Assembly: GCF_000311785.1 (NCBI RefSeq)
Contig: NZ_HE978540.1
Span: forward strand, 1-64,000
Reading direction: 5' to 3'
Source: Brevibacillus massiliensis
GTDB lineage: Bacteria; Bacillota; Bacilli; Brevibacillales; Brevibacillaceae
DNA: 64,000 nt
The notes under the pieces were generated by a model. The model was not told where the DNA came from. It searched no databases and saw nothing but the letters and a program-made list of their open reading frames with translations. Shown here piece by piece: positions 42,160 to 49,936 of this stretch; position 1 is the first letter of the stretch; the number at the start of each line of letters is the position of its first letter. Made by a program: the position numbers and the translations under genes.

Positions 42160-42582
42160 AAATTTAAAAAGGCATCCGACAGATCCGGATGTCTTTTCTA
42201 TTGTCAACATAGTTGAAGTGCATTGGAAATTTGATCATTAACACTTATTCGAATGCACGCCTTTGGCAATGCAAGGAAATGGAAGGGTTTTACTCTTTTG
42301 ATCCTCCAAATCAGCAATCCTATGATGATACTTGATTCAATTACTCTATCTCTCGCCGACCTATACGATCGGTTAAAATAAGAGTAATGATGAAGTACAG
42401 AACGACACCATTTCAGCTCATTTTCTCTGTTGATCAGCACCTTGCCGCTGGGATGGTCCAACACCTGGACATCCGTTGCATACATAGACACAAATTGGAC
42501 CTTCTAAAACCAGCCTCCTCGAAGCGCTCTGCATCAAAAAAGCCGACGTACATCTAACAGCAGGCTGCCTGTCCCTAACGGT
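42160..42582. other. Gap without a clear gene
   Basis: AT-rich stretch of 423 bp. A 95-aa frame on the minus strand (42204-42491) has no ribosome site and no recognisable domain. I see no RNA gene. It probably holds degenerate sequence related to the remnant before it. Confidence 0.4.
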
Positions 42583-43029
42583 TCAATGTATCGTAGCGAC
42601 GACGCGGTTTACTTCAAACAACCTAGCCGGATCCAGCTTCAACGTGCAGGTAGCCTGTCCGCTCCCGCCGTAGATGGCGGAATAGCCCAGCAGCCGCTTG
42701 TCGATCACACACGGCAGGTTGTGGCCGACAAGCGGAACGCTGCCAACGGAACACCCCGTCAGTTTCTTCACCTCTTCTTTGCTCGCCAGTTGTACGTCCT
42801 GACAGCCAAGAACGGCAGCCACCTCTGCAAAATCGATCCCTCCCTGCCTGGCCGACACGATCAGCGCGAAAAAGCCACGCTCCGTCTTGATGATCAACGT
42901 AGGCGCTGTCTGTCCCAGTTCACACCCGAAAAACTCCGCCCCTTCCTTCGCCGTGCGGATCGGTTTTTCATGTTTTATTAATTGGTAAGAAATGTTATTC
43001 TTTTCTAGAATACTCTTCATATCGATCAT
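42583..43029 (-). CDS. YbaK/EbsC-family aminoacyl-tRNA deacylase-like protein
   Basis: A 148-aa protein of the YbaK/ProX editing family, which clears mischarged tRNAs. Family blocks: TAPTLIIKTERGFFALIVSA, KKLTGCSVGSVPLVGH (substrate pocket GxxGSxxPxG-like) and CVIDKRLLGYSAIYGGSG. ATG 43029 has GGGAGG at 6 nt. Monocistronic by position. Confidence 0.85.
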   Translation of the reverse strand: MIDMKSILEKNNISYQLIKHEKPIRTAKEGAEFFGCELGQTAPTLIIKTERGFFALIVSARQGGIDFAEVAAVLGCQDVQLASKEEVKKLTGCSVGSVPLVGHNLPCVIDKRLLGYSAIYGGSGQATCTLKLDPARLFEVNRVVATIH

Positions 43030-43059
43030 AGAAATCCTCCCAGACTATTTTCGCCCCAA

Positions 43060-43360
43060 AAAACAAAGGAGACTTGAACGATGTACATGGCGTATTTGCA
43101 GCTTGCTTGATCGTCTACTATGCGGTTCCGCCAGTGTGCTTTCCTTTACGCTGTGGTATCTGGGGGTCAAAAAAGTTCCTGCAGCCATCGCGGGTTTATT
43201 TACGGGGGTTATGCCGATCAGCGCTGCCATCAGTTCTGCCCTTTTTTTAAACGAGGCATTCACCTGGCTGCATGCGCTGGGAATGGTGCTGGTGCTGTGT
43301 GCAATCGCGGCAGGGACGAGAAAAGAGAAAAAGCTGCTGACAATCGGGGGGAACGGCTGA
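43060..43360 (+). pseudogene. EamA-type transporter remnant (C-terminal half)
   Basis: The frame from about 43130 encodes the last helices of a DMT/EamA exporter: SFTLWYLGVKKVPAAIAGLF, then GVMPISAAISSALFLNEAFTWLHALGM. The stretch before it (FAACLIVYYAVPP) is in another frame, and the N-terminal half is missing. An intact family member lies at 46593-47513. Confidence 0.7.
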
Positions 43361-43370
43361 ACTGCCCTTG

Positions 43371-43880
43371 CTAATCCTTGGGCGAATAAATCAATTCCTT
43401 TAACGACTGCGCCCTTTGCTTGTCAACCTGGCTGATCAGTCCTTCGAATTCATAGATCATTGTGCCGTTATCCGATATCTTGATAAATGCGATCTTCATC
43501 TTGACGAAGGCGTCCAATATCCGCTGGGCTTCACTGAAGGAAACGCTCGTGTGCATGGCCAGCTCCGCTGCGGTCAAGCTGCCGCCAAGCTGCTGTGCCA
43601 GCTGCAGGATCCGGTTCTCCAGTTCATCTGCCTTTCGACGTTTCGTCCGTTTGCGGGCAGTGATGCACAGCCAGATGCCCAAAACCAGCGGCAGGATCGC
43701 CAGCACAAGGAGCGAGACCAATTCCCCGAACTGGGTAAAGTCCGAATCACTGGCAAGCGCTCCGATCAGCAGGAGCAGCCCGAACAGGCAAAGGACGATG
43801 CCAATGACCAACATAGTCCATTCTTTCGCCGCTTCACGGACGGAATGTTGACTTTCAGTTTGTTTGGGATTAGTGTTCAT
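43371..43880 (-). CDS. Membrane protein with C-terminal winged-helix-like domain
   Basis: A 169-aa protein with two transmembrane helices (about residues 22-44 and 52-74), a basic stretch (ARKRTKRRK), then a soluble domain of about 80 residues with a helix-turn-helix-like pattern (LTAAELAMHTSVSFSEAQRILDAF). Function unknown; a membrane-tethered regulator is possible. Monocistronic by position. Confidence 0.65.
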   Translation of the reverse strand: MNTNPKQTESQHSVREAAKEWTMLVIGIVLCLFGLLLLIGALASDSDFTQFGELVSLLVLAILPLVLGIWLCITARKRTKRRKADELENRILQLAQQLGGSLTAAELAMHTSVSFSEAQRILDAFVKMKIAFIKISDNGTMIYEFEGLISQVDKQRAQSLKELIYSPKD

Positions 43881-43951
43881 GACGCCTTTCCTTTCGCAAC
43901 CAATGTAATTCCATCTTAGAATTATTGCACTATTGTGTCAAACTTTCCCCA

Positions 43952-43981
43952 AAAGAAAAAAGAGCCACCCTGGATGGCTCC
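43952..43981 (-). terminator. Terminator of the MFS transporter gene
   Basis: GAGCCA and TGGCTC pair right at the stop codon, followed on the minus strand by TTTTTTCTTTT. Confidence 0.8.
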
Positions 43982-45352
43982 TTACCCTTGATTTGGCTGG
44001 ACTTCTTCTGCTTGGGACGGCAGGAAAAACGAGAGCACCAGGCCCACTGCTGTCGTCAGCATCATCCACTTGAAAATCCCCATCAATCCCTCTGCCTGGC
44101 TGGCCGGCAGATACAGGTTAAGCCAGGCGCCCAGCAGCGCTACGCCAACTGTTTGCCCCATCGTCCGGACGAACTGCAGCGAACCGGTGGCGATCCCGCG
44201 CTGCTGCCAGCCCACGCTGCTTTGTACGGCAATCGTCAGTGCCGTTGACACAAAGCCGAACCCGGCCCCGAGGAAAGTCTGCAGAATGGGAATAATCCAG
44301 AACGGGCTTTGCGGAGTCAACATGACCAGGCCGAGAGCGGCCACAATCAACAGGGTCATGCCGATCACGGTAACCCGCCGGTACCCGGTCTTCAGCAGCA
44401 TTCTCCCGCTAAGCGAAGCGGCTATCGGCCAGCCGATCGACGTCGGCAGCATCGCAAAACCGGCAAACATCGCCGAATGCCCCAGTACGTTTTGAATCCA
44501 GATCGGCATGTACGCGGAGGAACCGATCAAGACGACCGCCTGTAAAAAAGAGACCACTTGGGCGAAGGCGATCATTCGGTTTTTAAACAGCGGCAGCGGC
44601 AGCATCGGCTCCCGCACCTTTGCCTCCAGCCCGAGGAACAGGACAAACAGCAGGATGCTGAAGGCGAGCAGCAGATAGCTTCCCCCGCTCATGCTGACAT
44701 TCCCTTCTCCGCTGGCCAGCAGCGTGTACAGAAAGAGTCCGATGGAGAGGGAAAATAAAATAGCTCCCCCGTAGTCGATATACACCTTTTTTTTGGCAAT
44801 CTGCTCGTGGAAAAACCTCGAGACGAGCAGAATCGAGACCAGGCCGACAGGCAGGTTGATGTAAAAAATCCAGTGCCAGGAGACAAAATCGACGAAAAAT
44901 CCGCCGACCAGCGGACCGACCAGGCCCGCTACGCCCCAGATGACGGAGAAAAGCCCCATCAACTTGGCCCGCTCCTCTTTGGTAAAAATGTCCCCGATAA
45001 TCGTCAGCGTGATCGGCTGGACGGCTCCGGCCCCCAGACCCTGCAAGCCCCGGAACACCAGCAGTTGTGTCATCGACCCGGACAGCCCGCACAGTACCGA
45101 ACCGAGCAAAAAAAGGCTTGTCCCGAACAGGAAGACCGGTTTGCGGCCAAACAAATCGGCCAACTTGCCGTAGATCGGCGTCGTCACCGCCGTCGTCAGC
45201 AGATAGATGGAAAAAACCCAAGAGATAAGTTCGCTCCCCCCGAGATCACGCACGATCGTCGAGGTGGCTGTACTCATTACCGTGGTGTCAATTGCCGTCA
45301 GAAAAGTAGCTACCAAGAGGGCAATTAACGTGTTGCGCTTCGAACTGTTCAT
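43982..45352 (-). CDS. MFS drug:H+ antiporter (DHA2/EmrB-QacA type)
   Basis: A 456-aa efflux protein. It shows TAIDTTVMSTATSTIVRDLGG (DHA2 motif D1 in helix 1), motif A GKLADLFGRKPVF, and motif C VAGLVGPLVGG. About 14 helices. Members export toxic compounds; the substrate is unknown. Start ATG at 45352 with AAAGGGG upstream. Divergent or unlinked neighbours give no hint of regulation. Confidence 0.88.
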   Translation of the reverse strand: MNSSKRNTLIALLVATFLTAIDTTVMSTATSTIVRDLGGSELISWVFSIYLLTTAVTTPIYGKLADLFGRKPVFLFGTSLFLLGSVLCGLSGSMTQLLVFRGLQGLGAGAVQPITLTIIGDIFTKEERAKLMGLFSVIWGVAGLVGPLVGGFFVDFVSWHWIFYINLPVGLVSILLVSRFFHEQIAKKKVYIDYGGAILFSLSIGLFLYTLLASGEGNVSMSGGSYLLLAFSILLFVLFLGLEAKVREPMLPLPLFKNRMIAFAQVVSFLQAVVLIGSSAYMPIWIQNVLGHSAMFAGFAMLPTSIGWPIAASLSGRMLLKTGYRRVTVIGMTLLIVAALGLVMLTPQSPFWIIPILQTFLGAGFGFVSTALTIAVQSSVGWQQRGIATGSLQFVRTMGQTVGVALLGAWLNLYLPASQAEGLMGIFKWMMLTTAVGLVLSFFLPSQAEEVQPNQG

Positions 45353-45427
45353 TCCGGTGTAACCCCTTTATCCCTTTTGATTATTCCATCATCCACCAAC
45401 TTTATTCAACTTGTCAATCAAAAATGT

Positions 45428-45826
45428 TTAATTAGTCGCAAAGATGCGGGCGATCTCCTCCGGCATGTCTGCCGCTTTTCTCGCCTTGGCATCGATCATG
45501 ACCATCGTGGCGTCGGCATCGCAGACGATACGGCCCGCTTCATCGAAAAGCTCGTGGCGCAGGATGAAACTCTTGTTGCCGCGGGAGAGCGGCCTGGTCA
45601 CGACGCGGATCACTTCACCCAGTCGGACTTCCTTGCGAAAATTTACGTTGATGTTTACCATCACCGGCAATATTCCCCTGGTTTGAACCTCTTCCAGGGG
45701 CAGTCCCGCCACGCGGAGCCAATCTACTCTTCCCCATTCCATGTACTCGAGGTATTTGGCGTTGTTCAAATGGCCGATCATGTCTACCTCCGTGGAGCGA
45801 ACGACTGTCATTATCGCGTTTTCCAT
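45428..45826 (-). CDS. Acyl-CoA thioesterase (hotdog fold)
   Basis: A 132-aa hotdog-fold protein of the 4-hydroxybenzoyl-CoA thioesterase family: STEVDMIGHLNNAKYLEYME near the N-terminus, with the catalytic Asp position in the D-x-x-GH-xN motif. It should hydrolyse short or medium acyl-CoAs. Start ATG 45826 has AAAGGGG at 7 nt; the open frame to 45919 lacks a site. Confidence 0.83.
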   Translation of the reverse strand: MENAIMTVVRSTEVDMIGHLNNAKYLEYMEWGRVDWLRVAGLPLEEVQTRGILPVMVNINVNFRKEVRLGEVIRVVTRPLSRGNKSFILRHELFDEAGRIVCDADATMVMIDAKARKAADMPEEIARIFATN

Positions 45827-45976
45827 TGATTTAACCCCTTTCTCCTGATTAGGATTCACGAAATCTGTTGATCCATTCGCCAAATTCGTGCCTTTTTTCC
45901 TTTTCCCCGTTATAATCAATATAGCATCTTTTCAGACAATTCTATTCCATCATCAACTGTTGAAGGAGGATTCTTC

Positions 45977-46435
45977 ATGTCGTTTGCACCGCTGCAGCCG
46001 TTGTGGCTAAAAGCCCGTGAGCGCTATCTTGCAACCCTGTCTGACATGCAGCCGGAACAACTGTCGTGGAAGGTCGCGCCAGGGTCTAATTCACTCGGAT
46101 TTCTCGTTCGCCATATCGCCGAGGTAGAGTACCGCTTCGCTTCCATGTTCTTCGCCCGCCCGGTGCCGGAATCGGTGACCTTGGCGACGATCGGCCCGGT
46201 CAAGGACGAAGGCGTCTACACCGACTGGCCGCAGCTTCAGTTATTTATGGAGCAGTCCTTTGCCCATTTGCTGGATGCCATGCAGTCGCTGCCGGATGAG
46301 AGCTGGGATGTGCCTGTCGAAGCTCCGATCGGCGTCCTGACTCCCCGCGAGGCGCTGGGTCGCCTTACCTACCACATGGGGTATCACGCCGGTCAAATCG
46401 GGCTGATCAGAAAATACGGCGGAGAAATGAGATAG
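45977..46435 (+). CDS. DinB-family protein
   Basis: A 152-aa four-helix-bundle protein of the DinB/YfiT type. The metal histidines are in FLVRHIAEVEY and in YHMGYHAGQIGLI. In Firmicutes many relatives are bacillithiol-dependent transferases. ATG 45977 follows GAAGGAGG at 8 nt. Substrate unknown. Confidence 0.83.
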   Translation: MSFAPLQPLWLKARERYLATLSDMQPEQLSWKVAPGSNSLGFLVRHIAEVEYRFASMFFARPVPESVTLATIGPVKDEGVYTDWPQLQLFMEQSFAHLLDAMQSLPDESWDVPVEAPIGVLTPREALGRLTYHMGYHAGQIGLIRKYGGEMR

Positions 46436-46448
46436 GAGGTGTGAACAC

Positions 46449-46499
46449 ATGTACAAGACATTGTTCGAGTGTGATGTACCCGGCCCATTCCTCTCCTAG
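46449..46499 (+). CDS. Possible 16-aa leader peptide
   Basis: ATG 46449 follows TAGGAGGTG at 7 nt and encodes a 16-residue frame ending in TAG. It could be a leader peptide between the DinB gene and the EamA gene, or chance. No stem structure was resolved behind it. Confidence 0.2.
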   Translation: MYKTLFECDVPGPFLS

Positions 46500-46592
46500 C
46501 CGGACGGGAATGAAGGCGGATTGCTCACTGAATTCCCCCGGCTCACAAGAATAGCTTCTTATTTACATGAGAACCGGGAGGATGTATCTGTG

Positions 46593-47513
46593 ATGAATGA
46601 AAAGTGGAAAAAACAACTCTGGGGAAGCATTTGCCTGTCGCTGGCAGCGGCGATCTGGGGAGGCGTCTACGTCGTCAGCAAAGTGGTGCTGGACGTCATC
46701 CCGCCTTTTACTCTCTTGGAAATACGCTTTGCCATTGCCCTTGTCATCCTCGGCGGCATCGTCGCCATCCAAAAGCGTTACGTGGCGCGGGAAGACCTGC
46801 CGGCCATGATGGCGATCGGATTTGTCGGCGTCACGATCTCCATCGGCGCCCAGTTCCTTGGCACGAAGCTGTCCACGGCCCATATGGGCGCGTTGATTAC
46901 CTCAGCTTCGCCGGCCTTTATCGCGCTGTTCGCGGTTTGGATCCTGCGCGAAAGGCTGTCATTCTACCAGATAGCCGGGATTGTGCTGGCTACCATAGGC
47001 GTGCTGGTGGTGGTGGGAGTCCCCGACAGCAGCGATACCGGTGCCTCGCTTTCGGGAAACCTGATTCTGCTTGCCGCTGCAGTCAGCTGGGGGTTGTACA
47101 CGGTGATGAGCAAGCGGTTTACCGCTGTCTACTCGTCGCTGGTCGTGACTGCTTATGCCGCGCTGTTTGGCCTGGTGTTCAGCAGCCCACTGATGGTCTG
47201 GGAACTCGCCGTCACACCGGTAAACTGGTCGCTTGGCTGGCAGACCTTGCTCGGCATCCTGTACATCGGCGCCATCTCGACGGCAGTCGCTTTCTACCTG
47301 TGGAACAAGGGCTTTGAGCTGATGAGCGCGGGAAGCGCTGCCGGGTTCTTCTTCGTCCAGCCGGTCGTCGGCACGCTGTTCGGCTGGCTTTTGCTGGGCG
47401 AACATCTCAGCCTCGGATTCTTTCTCGGAGCTTGTTTCATCCTGCTTGGCGTGGCGCTGTCCAACGTCAGCAAAAAGGGCGCATCCAGCGAAGTGCCCGA
47501 AGGGACCATGTAA
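46593..47513 (+). CDS. EamA-family (DMT) transporter
   Basis: A 306-aa ten-helix exporter with two EamA repeats. Blocks include AAIWGGVYVVSKVVLDVIPPF in the first and AAVSWGLYTVMSKRF in the second, with GAISTAVAFYLWNKGFE near the end. The substrate is unknown. The start is ATG 46593 or GTG 46590 behind GGGAGG; the longer frame from 46521 lacks a site. Confidence 0.87.
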   Translation: MNEKWKKQLWGSICLSLAAAIWGGVYVVSKVVLDVIPPFTLLEIRFAIALVILGGIVAIQKRYVAREDLPAMMAIGFVGVTISIGAQFLGTKLSTAHMGALITSASPAFIALFAVWILRERLSFYQIAGIVLATIGVLVVVGVPDSSDTGASLSGNLILLAAAVSWGLYTVMSKRFTAVYSSLVVTAYAALFGLVFSSPLMVWELAVTPVNWSLGWQTLLGILYIGAISTAVAFYLWNKGFELMSAGSAAGFFFVQPVVGTLFGWLLLGEHLSLGFFLGACFILLGVALSNVSKKGASSEVPEGTM

Positions 47514-47524
47514 CGGCACGTGAA

Positions 47525-47566
47525 AACGCCCGAAGAAGCGCTGTTTCCGCTCTCCGGGCGTTTTTC
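47525..47566 (+). terminator. Rho-independent terminator of the EamA gene
   Basis: AACGCCCG and CGGGCGTT form a stem with a long loop, followed by TTTCC. Confidence 0.75.
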
Positions 47567-47716
47567 CTATGTCTGTGCTCCCTCTGCCGAGTCAGGAAGG
47601 CGATCACTTTGTGCATTTTACATTATTTTACATTGTATTTGTCCGGCTAAACGGTATAATACAACATAATGCGTCCCAGACGTCCAAGACTGGAAATCTA
47701 TTTCGGGGGGCTCGGA

Positions 47717-48760
47717 ATGTACACGGACAAGCGATTGTTTTCCTCGCTGTTTCTCTTGCAGCTTTTCTCGTCATTTCTTGTTCTGGCCGGCCATTACACC
47801 GCCGATGTCAGCGGATATATCCAATGGTCCTTTTGGGAAGATGCGCTAAATCAAATCAGTCGTTACGGCACGGTACTCTTGACCATGATTACCGGATTTT
47901 TTACTGCCCACAGTTTAACGGGGAAAAAGGCCAGCGGGAAGAAGTATTTCTCCGGGAAATTCACCTATGTGTACCTCCCGTTTCTGTTCAGCAGCATTCT
48001 GTACTTTTTCGTCATGCAAAAGGGAGTGCCTGCTACTCTGGAAGACGTAAAAAATATTTTCTTCGGCAATACCGCAGGACACCTCTACTTTATATTTATG
48101 ATCTGCCAGTATTACGTATTTGCCTTCGCATTCCGCCGGTTTATCACCAAGAATAACATTTTTCTCGTCTGTCTGCTGTTTTTTGTCCTGCAGTATCTGT
48201 TTATCAATGTCGTCGCCCACGGCTGGATGGGGCTTGGCATTCGCCATTTCCTGCCGACCTGGATCTTTACGTTGTACCTGGGTCACCTGTTGTACTGGTA
48301 TCGGCAGAATATTTTCCTCTACATGGAAAAACATCGTCTGGTTCTCTTTACGTTAGCGGGATTGGCGCTGCTTGGCGCGATTTACTTTGTGCTGTCGCCG
48401 AAGCTTTACACGGCGAATCACCTGGTATTCGTCATCGCATCGTTTCTATTACTCTTGTCCGGAGCAGCCATACTGAACCGTGTGGTGGATTACATTCACC
48501 CCCCGTTCAAAAAGGGGCTAACTTTTCACATCTATCTGCTCCATCCGCTGTTTATCATCATCGGTGACAAGGTCGTCCAATCCTTCTATCGTCTGGAGAC
48601 TGTCTTTTTCCACAGATCGCTTTCGGTTCTGTACATGTTCGCTATTTACATCGCGACTTACGTCGTTTCGCTGCTCTGCGTCAAGGCAATGGAAAAGGCG
48701 CTGGGTGCCCTTAGGGCCGGCAGAGAGCAAAGGCGCTTGCTCAAGCAGACTTCGCCATAA
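47717..48760 (+). CDS. Acyltransferase family 3 membrane protein
   Basis: A 347-aa integral membrane acyltransferase with about ten helices. The N-terminus has the family-like VLAGHYTADV histidine and RYGTVLLTMITGFFTA, then HLYFIFMICQYYVF. Such enzymes O-acetylate or O-succinylate surface glycans. ATG 47717 follows GGGGGG; the frame is open upstream without a better site. Confidence 0.75.
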   Translation: MYTDKRLFSSLFLLQLFSSFLVLAGHYTADVSGYIQWSFWEDALNQISRYGTVLLTMITGFFTAHSLTGKKASGKKYFSGKFTYVYLPFLFSSILYFFVMQKGVPATLEDVKNIFFGNTAGHLYFIFMICQYYVFAFAFRRFITKNNIFLVCLLFFVLQYLFINVVAHGWMGLGIRHFLPTWIFTLYLGHLLYWYRQNIFLYMEKHRLVLFTLAGLALLGAIYFVLSPKLYTANHLVFVIASFLLLLSGAAILNRVVDYIHPPFKKGLTFHIYLLHPLFIIIGDKVVQSFYRLETVFFHRSLSVLYMFAIYIATYVVSLLCVKAMEKALGALRAGREQRRLLKQTSP

Positions 48761-48780
48761 GAAAAAGCTTCGAATCGAAA

Positions 48781-48816
48781 AGAGACAGGCTGTCGATTCG
48801 CATACAGCCTGTCTCT
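48781..48816. terminator. Bidirectional terminator
   Basis: A perfect 13-bp stem, AGAGACAGGCTGT and ACAGCCTGTCTCT, lies between the convergent acyltransferase and proline dehydrogenase genes. Confidence 0.85.
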
Positions 48817-48822
48817 CGTCTT

Positions 48823-49743
48823 CTATTTGCTGACCATTCCCTTGAGCACGAACGCGACGTTGGCGGGACGCTCCGCCAACCGGCGCATGAAGTAGCCGTA
48901 CCAGTCGTTGCCGTAGGGCACGTAGACGCGCATGCGGTATCCTTCCCTGGCCAGTTCTACCTGTGACTGCGTCCGGATCCCGTACAGCATCTGAAACTCA
49001 AAGCGATCCCGGGGAATGTTGTGCTCCTCCACCAACCGCTTGACGAAATGGATGATCTGGTCGTCGTGCGTAGCCACAGCAGCGTAATTGCCGTTCAAGA
49101 TATGCTGCCTGATGATCTTCTTGTAGTTTTCATCGACATCTGCCTTCTCGGGGTAGGCTACCTCCTCGGGCTCTTTGTAAGCCCCCTTGACCAGCCGCAG
49201 ATTGACATGTTTGTCTTTTAATTTCTCGATGTCGTCTGCGGATTTGTACAGATACGCCTGGATCACCGTGCCTACGTTGTCGTAATCCTGCAGCAATTCA
49301 TCCAATATCTGCAGGGTTACTTCGTTGTGGGCGTAATCTTCCATGTCAATCCGCACAAATATATTCCCATTTTTCTTCGCCGCATCCAGTATCCGGCGCA
49401 TGTTGTGGAGGCACAAGTCGCGGCTGATATCCAGTCCCAGCTGGGTCAGCTTGAGCGAAAGATTGCAGTTTACTGCCGATGCGCTGATCGCTTCCAGCGT
49501 CATGATGCAGTAATCGGCTGATTCGTTTGCCTCTTCTTCGCGAAAGACAAATTCCCCCAGATGGTCCAGCGTGCAAAGCAAGCCTTTTTCATTCAGCTCC
49601 CGGACTTTCTGAATCGCTTCGGAAATCGTCTCCCCGGCGACAAATCGGGTGGCCCCAAAGCGCAGCCCCCACTTCTTAGCGGCTGCGTTCAACGACTTGT
49701 TTTTCGACAGGAACAGAAAAAAGTTTCTCATTGCTTGTTCCAC
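48823..49743 (-). CDS. Proline dehydrogenase
   Basis: A 306-aa monofunctional proline dehydrogenase (FAD-linked barrel) that oxidises proline to pyrroline-5-carboxylate at the membrane. Conserved blocks: LKLTQLGLD, IFVRIDMEDYAHNEVTLQI, GTVIQAYLYKS, NLRLVKGAYKEPEEVAYP and FEFQMLYGIR followed by RVYVPYG and YFMRRLAERPAN. Start is GTG 49743 with GGGGG at 8 nt. It is preceded by a sigma-54 promoter and a divergent enhancer-binding regulator, so it should be induced, probably by proline. Confidence 0.93.
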   Translation of the reverse strand: MEQAMRNFFLFLSKNKSLNAAAKKWGLRFGATRFVAGETISEAIQKVRELNEKGLLCTLDHLGEFVFREEEANESADYCIMTLEAISASAVNCNLSLKLTQLGLDISRDLCLHNMRRILDAAKKNGNIFVRIDMEDYAHNEVTLQILDELLQDYDNVGTVIQAYLYKSADDIEKLKDKHVNLRLVKGAYKEPEEVAYPEKADVDENYKKIIRQHILNGNYAAVATHDDQIIHFVKRLVEEHNIPRDRFEFQMLYGIRTQSQVELAREGYRMRVYVPYGNDWYGYFMRRLAERPANVAFVLKGMVSK

Positions 49744-49789
49744 CGCTTTATCCCCCTCTTGTTGGTCATTCCTTCTCTACGTGTTTATA

Positions 49790-49805
49790 GCAAGTACCAT
49801 GCCAA
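49790..49805 (-). promoter_or_regulatory. Sigma-54 (-24/-12) promoter of the proline dehydrogenase gene
   Basis: TTGGCATGGTACTTGC on the minus strand fits the YTGGCACG-N4-TTGC pattern with GG and GC 10 bp apart. It lies 47 bp upstream of the GTG start and faces the regulator gene. Confidence 0.85.
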
Positions 49806-49936
49806 CAGCAGAATAAAGAGAAAACAGACAAACTTTCGTCACTTTATGTTCATATTTTAACACTTATGTACAAGAAATGTCTAATGTTATACACTTGTGA
49901 TGAAACAAACCTTCTTCATGTAGAGGATGTGATCTT

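Noticed and set aside
42204-42491. A 95-aa minus-strand frame
   Set aside because: No ribosome site, no domain, and it ends in low-complexity AT-rich sequence.
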